Shown here: positions 1 through 10,207 of the stretch, one piece after another
Numbering within the stretch: position 1 is the first letter of the stretch
Layout: each line of letters opens with the position of its first letter
NCBI GenBank assembly: GCA_019022495.1
Contig: JAFEKR010000010.1
Location: 186,001 to 250,000 of the forward strand
Direction: 5' to 3'
DNA length: 64,000 nt
DNA from: Epichloe hybrida
Taxonomy: Eukaryota; Ascomycota; Sordariomycetes; Hypocreales; Clavicipitaceae
Program-made: the position numbers and the translations under genes
Notes under the pieces: generated by a model
Seen by the model: only the letters and a program-made list of their open reading frames with translations
Databases searched by the model: none
What the model was told of the DNA's origin: nothing

Positions 1-664
1 ATAAACCTTTTTCTATTTAATATTATTACTAAGCTAGGGATAAGGTTCCTTTACTAGTAGAATATTAATAATATAGCGTCCCTCTTTAGCAAAAGAAAGG
101 TTAATAAGGTTTGTAATATAAATAGTCTTATTAGCCTTGAATTTAGTAAGTATAGATATATTCTTATTAAAGCGTATATCTCTTATATATATAATTCTCT
201 AATCTTTAGGGATTTAAACCTTATAAAGGTAATATTTAAGGCTATTTATGCCTATAAGTTAACCCTTCTTAGCTTATAGTGCTATCTTCTATAATTAAAC
301 GTAATATTTATTAGGAATATATATATATGTAATATATCCTTATGTGCGAAAGTGTTAAATTAAGGCGTTATATTTAAGGCCTAGGATATTAAATAATGCC
401 TGCTAAGGAGATTAATTATCTTTATTACTATATGTAAGTAATAGATTAGTAATTTTAGCTATATGCTTTATAGTATATAGCTAGAGAAGTTCTAGTAATT
501 TAGCTTTAATTATTAAGGATTATACTATCTTTATAAGGGTTTAACTAGTATATTTAATAAGGCCTTAATAGGCTAGGATATATAAAGCGCTAGTTTAATA
601 GATAATTCCCTCCTTCTAATAGAAGAGTTTAAACTTCTCTCTAAGGAATTTAGTTATATTATCT
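1..664. repeat. RIP-degraded repeat, unclassified
   Basis: Very AT-rich sequence with almost no CpA dinucleotide and stops in every frame. It lies left of a Gypsy LTR that starts at 665 and does not resemble the internal sequence of that element, so it is probably the older repeat into which that copy inserted. I could not assign it to a family. Confidence 0.5.
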
Positions 665-881
665 TGTTATAGACTGGCCCCTAGGCGACTGCGATAGGGC
701 GTTAATATAGTATTAAGAGACTTAAGGAAAAAGGAGGAAGGGTAAGAGGCTATCCCTAGTAATGCCCCTTATACCCCCTTAGCTACTTATATAAGCCTCC
801 TTTCCTTACCCTAACTACTTCTACCACTTCTCTCTTTAACTACTATATAAATAATGCTTAGGCAAAGCCTAAGCCCTTATA
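665..881 (-). repeat. LTR of Gypsy family 1 (truncated copy)
   Basis: This 217-bp repeat is shared with 17636-17852 and 24619-24835. The start corresponds to TGTTAT and the end to TTATA, which is TTACA in the least mutated copy, so the original ends were TG...CA. Differences between copies are mostly C/T and G/A transitions. Confidence 0.8.
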
Positions 882-3800
882 TATACCCTTACTTACCTAT
901 TACTAATAAACTCCTCTCTATAACATCCCCTAGTAACGTGCGTAATACCTATGTTACTTATGCCCTTAGTTATTATAATAAAAACTATCCTTACTAATAG
1001 CTATCTATAAAGTATCTAATAGGCACCTACCCCACTACCTTATTATTTATTATAGTAAACCCCCCTTTACTTCTAAGTGTTATTTTGTGGTGTATGTAAT
1101 ATATTTACCTTGCTAATAGGTTATTTATTATAAATAATTACCTTACCCTTACCTATTACATATAATATATTTGCCTTACTAACGGGTTATTTATTATAAA
1201 TAATTACCCTACCCCTACCTATTTATAGTTTACCTAATATAGGTATAATATTTACTATAAATATCCTACTTATACTTATACTTATCTTACCTTCCCCTCT
1301 ATATAACACTATCCCTCTATTATTATAATCCTATTAAGCCTTCCCTTTTTATCCTATTAGCTTCCTTCTCTTAATTAGTTATTCTCTTACTAGAAATACC
1401 TTACTATTAAGTCCTTACTCCTACCCTTATAGTTACTTCTATAGTTACTCTTACTATGCTAATATCTTATTTTATTAGTAAGTACCTTATAAAGGGAAAC
1501 TCTAATAATAAATAATATACTATGCCTAAATTAGTCTAGTGTCCTTATAGTCCTTATATTAAATAAGCCTTTACTACTAGTATCTTAAACTATTATTTAC
1601 CTTAAAGTAAGGAGTTATATTCTCCTTATTAGTAGTATTATATTACTTATATATAATATACTAGGCTTCTATTTACTAACCTATAACTCTAATATACCCT
1701 TAAGGATCTTAAGGCTAAAATTACTATAAGTATATATATTATTAAGCCTAGTGTCCTTAAGACTATAACTATAAAGAAAAAGATACCTATCTTATTATAA
1801 AAATATTACTATCTTATTAGTCACTAGAATGCCTTCCTTAACTAGGCGTAATTTAACCTAGCTTTTATACGCTTAGCTCTTAGGGTATCTCTAGCTATAG
1901 ACACCCTTATAATAAATATAACTAGCCTTAATATTATCCCCTTTATTAGCACTAGCCCTTTAGCTAGTTATAGTATAGTATAGTCTATATAATAAGTTAC
2001 TAGCGTTTTATTCTAGTAAAACTAATAGGTTATTAGTAGCCTAAATACTATATACAAAGAAATATACAAATAGTTTACTACCCTTATCTAGGTGCTTACC
2101 CCTTATTATTATAGTAAGAATTAATACTATTATTAAATTACTAAGTTAGGTAATAACTCTCCTTCCTATTATTACTAGTAGCTTACCTATCTTCCCTTTA
2201 AGTTAAAGTTAGCTAGTTTTCCCCTTAAATATACCCTTAGAAACCCTAGAGCTAGCTAACCCCTAGCTAGGAATAATATTCCTTATCTTACTAAGATTAC
2301 TATCCTTACTTATTATCCCCTTACTTATACTCCTATTATACCTTTACTTATATAAACTTTATATACTAACCTTACTTATACTATCTAGACCCTAGGTTAT
2401 ATCCCTAGTAAATAACTCTTTATACTATAACTATTACTAGGTAAATATACTATAGCTATATTAGTAAAGCACTAACTTTAAATAAAGGTAATATACACTT
2501 ATATAAACTCTTTTATTAATTTAAATAAAGACTTAGAGAATAATTATTCCCTTTAAGTAATAGTAGTAAACTATAATATATTAGTATCTTAGATATATAT
2601 AGAAGTCTTTATAGGTAAATAAGTTTTCTAAAATTAACTTAGTCTATTATTATATTATATATCTCCTTATTTTACCTTAAACTTATTAAGGGCTTATATT
2701 TATACTATATTCTTTAATAGTTTTTATATAGGCTATATATAGCTTACTTACTTAATAAGTATATTATATCTCTTGCCCTAGCCTAGGGCATTCTAAGCCA
2801 CTAGGATTTGCTTAACCTAATATTTCTTAATAAGTTTATTATTACTCTTTATAAGGACTTATTCTAGTCCTAGATAAAAGTCCTAGAGCTTCTAACTAAG
2901 GAGAGGGTTCTTTATAGTATATTTAATAAGGTTTATATAAAATACTAGGTAAATACCTCTTAGGATATTAAGCTATACTATAAGTAATATTAGGACTTCT
3001 ATAACTATATACTTTACTACTACCTAATTAAGTTTTTATAAGAGGTAGTTAGTTTTAATATTTTTAAGTAAAAGCTATACCTTATCTTTAACCTAAAACT
3101 ATTTTACTAGCTAATATAAAGTAAATATAGTATCCTACTACCTTTATTATATATAGGCTATTATAGCTTATACTAAATAAGTACCCTCCTAAGGTGCTTA
3201 AGAAACTATATTACTTACCCCTTTAGTGTTATTATAGAAGTAAACTTATCTAGTAGTAACTAGACTAGCTTTAGGTTATAGCTATATAGTAGCTTATTTA
3301 AGCTAACTCCTATTATAGATAATAGCCTATTATTAATTATAAGCTAGTAAGTAGCTAGATATTCTAGCTAGTTAAACTATAAGAAAAAGACTATAATATA
3401 TAGTATTGCCTATATCTCTTAGTTTACTTACTTTATATTACTATTAGTTTATAGGTAGTGTAATATAGAAAGTAACTAATTAATACTAACTAAGGAGTAT
3501 AATATTATCTAGAATTTTCCTAACTAATCTAAACTATAATCTATAATAATTAATTAAGAAAACCCCCTAAACTACTACTAGACTATTTTAAACCTCTTTA
3601 TATATTTCTTAGCTTCTATAGAAGTTATAGCCTTAAGCTAAATAAATTTAAAGAGTTAATCTATAATAACCATTAGATATTATAGCTTTTCTAGGGATAG
3701 TACTAGTAAGTTTATTATAAAGTTAATAGAGATTTATAACTAGAACTAGTTAGGGATAGGTAAAGGCTTTAGTAAGCCCTAGCGTTATTAATAGCTCTTA

Positions 3801-4037
3801 TAATTACTATAGTAATAATAGTTATAAATAAACCTAGTAATATCTTATAATATCCTATCCTAGTAAAACTACTATTATAAGATTTAGAATATAGTGTTAT
3901 AGCCTAGGTGCCTTACTACCAGAGTATTGTTTGTATTGTATTTATTGTATTTTTTCGGAAAAATTTGTATTTGTATTGTATTTAAAAAAATTTGTAATTA
4001 TTGTATTGTATTGTATTAAATACAAATTATTTTGTAG

Positions 4038-4068
4038 TGTAGTTAGTGTAGTAACTACACTAACTACA
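4038..4068. repeat. Perfect subterminal palindrome in the hAT-like element
   Basis: The 15-base arms TGTAGTTAGTGTAGT and ACTACACTAACTACA are separated by one base. Related inverted motifs occur near 8520-8562 and 10135-10170 in the second copy. They keep TpG and CpA dinucleotides that are depleted elsewhere in this block. Confidence 0.75.
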
Positions 4069-5237
4069 AATAATACAAATGTATTATTAGGTAAAAAAAA
4101 AAGTGGGACTTTTTATGAGCTAAGGTTATTATTAGGATTAAAAGAGAATTAGTTAATAGAAACCTTTTATTATTAGCGATTTTATCTAATTAGTTATATA
4201 ATTTATAATATTATATTATTTTAAACATTTTACTATAACTAGTGTTATATATAATATTATAACTTTTTAATAATACTATTATACTTATTACTTTATTTTA
4301 CTAATATAACTTTAAGAAAAACCTTCTAATTATTTTATTTACTATTATTAGGAATTATTTTATATTTCTTTTATTAATTTAATTAATTTAATTAAAAAAT
4401 ACCCTAAACTAATATAATTAAATTAAATTAGAAATCTAAATAAATATCTATAAGTTAATAGACTATATACTTAGTACTTAAATATTATTATTAATAAAAT
4501 AAGAACTTAAAAAAAGCTTAAACTATTTATTTACTATTTAAACTAATTAAATATTACTTTAAGCTTTATAATTCTAAAGCTTTAAGAAGTTATATATAGT
4601 AACTTTATATATCTTATTATAATAATATATAAAGAAAGAATATAATAGAAAATATTTATAATATTTATAATATTTTAATAGATTCTTAATAGTATATTTT
4701 AGTTACCCTATATAGCTTAAATAAGCTATAGAAATAAGTTTAACTTATTTTTAAAAATAATAGTAAGACTAACTTTTATATAATATACTATACTTATTAT
4801 AAGGTATATAGACACAAGGGGGTTTTTCTTCCTAGTATAGGGTTTTCCCTCTTAACTAAGCGGTTAAAGTACTAGGACTAGCTACTTAATTAGCTATCAT
4901 ATACTTATTATGACAGATTTAATAACTTTAATAACTTTAATAACTTTAATAACTTTAATAACCTTAATAACCTTAATAACCTTAATTACTATTATTACTA
5001 TTATTACTATTATTACTATTATCTTACTTTTATTATTATTTTAAAAAACATAAAAAAGAAAACATTTTTATGATATTAATATTTTTAAAAACCTTAAAAT
5101 ACTAAGTTATTAAAAACTATAGCTTTTACTATAGTAATTTACTTATAATTACTAGTATTTATATTTTATTTATTTATTAGTTATATATATTTTATTAAAC
5201 TTTAACACTAATAATATTCTAAGTAATATTAGTATTT

Positions 5238-6460
5238 TAAGCTATTCTAAGCTATTCTAACCTACTCTAAGCTATTCTAAGCTATTCTAAGCTAGTATAA
5301 GCTAGTATAAGCTATTATAAGCTATTGTAAGCTATAATATACTATTATAACCTAATATATGCTATTATAAGCTAATATAAGCTAACATAAGCTAATATAA
5401 GCTATTCTAAGCTAATATAAGCTATTCTAAGCTATTATAAGCTATTGTAAGCTATAATATACTATTATAACCTAATATATGCTATTATAAGCTAATATAA
5501 GCTAACATAAGCTAATATAAGCTATTCTAAGCTATTCTAAGCTATTCTAAGCTATTCTAAGCTATTCTAAGCTAACCTAAGCTATTCTAAGCTAGTAGAA
5601 GCTATTAGAAGCTATTCTAAGCTATTATAAGCTATTCTAAGCTATTCTAAGCTAGTAGAAGCTATTAGAAGCTAATATAAGCTATTTTAAGCTATTCTAA
5701 GCTAACCTAAGCTATTCTAAGCTAGTAGAAGCTATTAGAAGCTATTCTAAGCTATTCTAAGCTAGTAGAAGCTATTAGAAGCTAATATAAGCTATTTTAA
5801 GCTATTCTAAGCTAACCTAAGCTATTCTAAGCTAGTAGAAGCTATTAGAAGCTATTCTAAGCTATTATAAGCTATTATAAGCTAGTATAAGCTATTTAAA
5901 GTTATTATAAGCTAATATAAACTATGTTAAGCTATCTTAAGCTATTCTAAGTTATTATAAGCTAATATAAGCTATGTTAAAGCTATTATAAGCTATTATA
6001 AGCTATATTAAGCTAGTATAAGCTAGTATAAGCTAGTATACGCTATCTTAAGCTAGTGTAAGCTAGTATAAGCTAGTATACGCTAGTATTAGCTAGTGTA
6101 AGCTAGTATAAGCTAGTATAAGCTAGTATAAGCTAGTATACGCTATCTTAAGCTAGTATAAGCTAGTATAAGCTAGTATACGCTATCTTAAGCTAGTGTA
6201 AGCTAGTATAAGCTAGTATAAGCTAGTATAAGCTAGTGTAAGCTAGTATAAGCTAGTATAAGCTAGTATAAGCTATCTTAAGCTATAATATACTATTATA
6301 ACCTAATATATGCTATTGTAAGCTAATATAAGCTAACATAAGCTAATATAAGCTATTCTAAGCTATTCTAAGCTAATATAAGCTATTCTAAGCTATTCTA
6401 AGCTAATATAAGCTATTCTAAGCTATTCTAAGCTATTCTAAGCTATAATAACCTATAATA
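5238..6460. repeat. 10-bp satellite array (AAGCTATTCT-type units)
   Basis: About 120 tandem units of 10 bp with a fixed core TAAGCTA and a variable rest (TTCT, ATAT, GTAT, GTAGA). Higher-order blocks are visible, for example repeated groups containing GTAGAAGCTATTAGAAGCTA. The same unit recurs at about 8066-8352 and briefly at 9595-9690 inside the related hAT sequences. Confidence 0.9.
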
Positions 6461-7041
6461 AGGTACTTGTAGTAAGCTAATTAGTAGTTTATTTTATGTA
6501 ATTACTTTAGTTTACAGTTTTTTTTTAAATAAGTAATAATAATAGTTTATAGAAATAGAAAACAATTAATAAAAATAGTAAATAATATAATAAGAAGGTT
6601 TTTCTTTAAGCTATATTAGTAAAATAAAGTATTAAGTATAGTAGTATTATTAAAAAGTTATAATATTATATACAACCCTAGTTATAGTAAAATTAACAAA
6701 ATAGTATAATATTATAAATTATATAACTAATTAGATAAAATAGCTAATAATATAAGGGTCCTATTAACTAATTTTCTATTAATCCTAATAATAACCTTAG
6801 TTAATAAAAAGTTATACTTTTTTTTTACCTAACAATACATTTGTATTGTTTGTAGTTAGTGTAGTTACTACAAATTAATTTGTATTTATTGTATTTACTA
6901 CAAAATAATTTGTATTGTATTTTGTATTGTATTGTATTTAATACAATACAATACAAACAATACAATACAATACACATTGTAGTGCAATACTCTGCTTACT
7001 ACTAGTAAATTATAGCATTACTATATTTAGGTTATTATAAG

Positions 7042-8353
7042 AGAAAATACCCTAAACTAATATAATTAAATTAAATTAGAAATCTAAATAAATATCTATA
7101 AGTTAATAGACTATATACTTAGTACTTAAATATTATTATTAATAAAATAAGAACTTAAAAAAAGCTTAAACTATTTATTTACTATTTAAACTAATTAAAT
7201 ATTACTTTAAGCTTTATAATTCTAAAGCTTTAAGAAGTTATATATAGTAACTTTATATATCTTATTATAATAATATATAAAGAAAGAATATAATAGAAAA
7301 TATTTATAATATTTATAATATTTTAATAGATTCTTAATAGTATATTTTAGTTACCTTATATAGCTTAAATAAGCTATAGAAATAAGTTTAACTTATTTTT
7401 AAAAATAATAGTAAGACTAACTTTTATATAATATACTATACTTATTATAAGGTATATAGACATAAGGGGGTTTTTCTTCCTAGTATAGGGTTTTCCCTAT
7501 TAACTAAGCGGTTGGAGTACTAGGGCTAGCTACTTAATTAGCTATCTAGCGTAAAGAATATATATATACTTATTATAACAGATTTAATAACTTTAATAAC
7601 CTTAATTACTATTATTACTATTATTACTATTATTACTATTATTACTATTATTACTATTATTACTATTATTACTATTATTACTATTATTACTATTATTACT
7701 ATTATTACTATTATTACTATTATTACTATTATTACTATTATTACTATTATTACTATTATTACTATTATTACTATTATTACTATTATTACTATTATTACTA
7801 TTATTACTATTATTACTATTATTACTATTATTACTATTATTACTATTATCTTACTTTTATTATTATTTTAAAAAACATAAAAAAGAAAACATTTTTATAA
7901 TATTAATATTTTTAAAAACCTTAAAATACTAAGTTATTAAAAACTATAGCTTTTACTATAGTAATTTACTTATAATTACTAGTATTTATATTTTATTTAT
8001 TTATTAGTTATATATATTTTATTAAACTTTAACACTAATAATATTCTAAGTAATATTAGTATTTTAAGCTATTCTAAGCTATTCTAACCTACTCTAAGCT
8101 ATTCTAAGCTATTCTAAGCTAGTATAAGCTAGTATAAGCTATTATAAGCTATTATAAGCTATAATATACTATTATAACCTAATATATGCTATTATAAGCT
8201 AATATAAGCTATTCTAAGCTAATATAAGCTATTCTAAGCTAATATAAGCTATTCTAAGCTATTATAAGCTATTGTAAGCTATAATATACTATTATAACCT
8301 AATATAAGCTATTCTAAGCTATTCTAAGCTATTCTAAGCTAGTCTAAGCTAAT
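7042..8353. mobile_element. Partial copy of hAT-internal sequence, chimeric junction
   Basis: From about 7045 the sequence is nearly identical to 4393 onward inside the first hAT-like element. It runs through a 9-bp array and into the 10-bp satellite, but has no terminal inverted repeat at its left edge. The left junction falls inside truncated Gypsy sequence. The right edge abuts the terminus of the second hAT copy at 8354. This is best explained by recombination or break repair between hAT copies. Confidence 0.7.
7605..7849. repeat. 9-bp tandem array (ATTACTATT), about 27 units
   Basis: Almost perfect 9-bp repeats. The matching position in the first hAT copy (about 4986-5027) has only about 4 to 5 units, and the second full hAT copy (about 9298-9325) about 3, so the array has expanded in this copy. 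Confidence 0.9.
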
Positions 8354-10207
8354 CAGAGTATTGTTTGTAGTGTAGTTAGTGTAGTTTTTAGGAAAAATTT
8401 GTATTTATAGTGTAGTTTTTTTTTTCTTGTAGTTAGTGTAGTGTAGTTTTTTTTTTTTATAGTGTAGTATATTGTAGTTTTTTTTTTATAGTTAGTGTAG
8501 TGTAGTTTTTTTTTTTTTGTAGTTAGTTTAGTTACTAACTACACTAACTACAAAAACTACAATGTAGTGTTAGTAAAAAAAAAAGTGGGCCTTTTTATTA
8601 TATAATGTTATTATAAGGATTAAAAGAAAGCTAGTTATATAGAAGCTTTTATTATTACCTATTTTACTTAATTAGTTATAGAATTTATAATATTTACTTT
8701 TTTTTAAGAATTTTACTATAACTAGGGTTATTTATAATATTATACCTTTTTAATAACATGATTATACTTATTACTTTATTTTACTAATATAACTTTAAGA
8801 AAAACCTTCTAATTATTTTATTTACTATTATTATTAATTATTTTATATTTTTATTATTAATTTAATTAAAAAATACCCTAAACTAATATAATTAAATTAA
8901 ATTAGAAATCTAAATAAATATATAAAAGTTAATAGAATATATACTTAGTACTTTAATATTATTATTAATATAATAAGAACTTAAAAAAAGCTTAAACTAT
9001 TTATTTACTATTTAAACTAATTAAATATTACTTTAAGCTTTATAATTCTAAAGCTTTAAGAAGTTATATATAGTAACTTTATATATCTTATTATAATAAT
9101 ATATAAAGAAAGAATATAATAGACTAATATTTATAATTTATTAATAGATAACTAATAGTATTATTTTAATTACCCTATATAGCTTAAATAAGCTATAAAA
9201 AATAAGTTTAACTTATTTTTAAAAATAATACTAGGACTTAGTTTTATATAATATATTATACTTATTATAAAAGCTTTAATAACTTTTATAACCTTAATTA
9301 CTATTATTACTATAATTACTATTATTTTACATTTATTATTATTTTAAAAAAACACAAAAGAGAAAACATTTTTATAATATTAATATTTTTAAAAACCTTA
9401 AAATACTAAGTTATTAAAAACTATAGCTTTTACTATAGTAATTTACTTATAATTACTAGTATTTATATTTAAGTTATTTATTTATTATTTATTTATTATT
9501 TATTTATTATTAAACTTTAACACTAATAATATTATAAGTAATCTTAGTAATCTTAGTAATCTTAGTAATACTAGTAATATTAGTAATATTAGTATTGTAA
9601 GCTATTATAAGCTATTATAAGCTATTATAAGCTATAATAAGATATACTAAGCTATTATAAGCTATAAGAAGATATAATAAGCTACTTATATTAAGTTTAC
9701 TAGTAGTTTTTTTTATAGTTTTTTTAAAATAAGTAATAATAATAATTTATAGAAATAGTAAATAATATAATAAGAAGGTTTTTCTTTAAGTTATATTAGG
9801 GAAATAAAGTATTAAGTTAAATAGTATTATTAAAAAAGTATAATATTATATATAACCTTACTTAGTTATAATAAAATTATAAAAATAATATAATATTATA
9901 AATTCTATAACTAATTTAATAAAATAGGTAATAATAAAAGCTTTTATATAACTAGTATTCTTTTAACCTTATAAATACTAATAACTAATAAAAAGTCTTA
10001 TACTATATTTATAGTGTTTATAGTTAGTGTAGTTTAGGAAAAAAAATTTGTAGTGTAATATATTATAGTTTTTTTTATATAGTTAGTATAGTGTAGTTTT
10101 TTTTCCTTATAGTTAGTGTAGTTTATAGTGTAGTGTAGTTTATAGTGTAGTTACTACACTACACTATAAATACTACATTACACTACACGTTTTAGTGCAA
10201 TACTCTG
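8354..10207. mobile_element. hAT-like element, second copy, 1.85 kb
   Basis: It begins CAGAGTATTG at 8354 and ends CAATACTCTG at 10207, the same ends as the 3920-6994 element. It shares subterminal TGTAGTTAGTGTAG motifs and the internal sequence at about 8868-9290. The flanking octamers (AAGCTAAT left, ATTAGGAC right) do not match, and the two sides lie in different repeats, so its target duplication was lost by rearrangement. No open frame longer than a few codons is present. Confidence 0.75.

Larger units (their letters stand above)
3920..6994. mobile_element. hAT-like DNA transposon relic, 3.1 kb
   Basis: The terminal inverted repeats are CAGAGTATTG at 3920 and its complement CAATACTCTG ending at 6994. 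They are flanked by the 8-bp direct repeat CTTACTAC at 3912-3919 and 6995-7002. An 8-bp duplication with CAG-type ends is the hallmark of the hAT superfamily. Removing the element rejoins the Gypsy sequence on either side. Inside are subterminal TTGTA/GTTAGTGTAGT motifs at both ends, a 15-bp-arm palindrome, short 9-bp repeats and a 1.2-kb 10-bp satellite. No transposase frame survives: the element is either non-autonomous or destroyed by RIP. Confidence 0.8.
665..7041 (-). mobile_element. Gypsy-type LTR retrotransposon, truncated copy, split by a hAT insertion
   Basis: The left LTR spans about 665-881 (217 bp) and matches the LTRs at 17636-17852 and 24619-24835. Internal sequence at 882-3919 and 7003-7041 follows 17853-20930 of the complete copy almost base for base, apart from transitions. 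The hAT-like element at 3920-6994 interrupts it. Homology stops abruptly near 7041, where hAT-internal sequence begins, so the rest of the element, including its reverse-transcriptase region and the other LTR, is missing here. By comparison with the complete copy, coding is on the minus strand. No open frame survives RIP. Confidence 0.75.

Noticed and set aside
3931..4152. A 73-codon plus-strand frame in the AT-rich block
   Set aside because: It lies in the subterminal repeats of the hAT-like element, is low-complexity and matches no transposase.
5238..6460. Tandem array considered as a CRISPR array
   Set aside because: It is a continuous 10-bp satellite without unique spacers, in a eukaryotic transposon.
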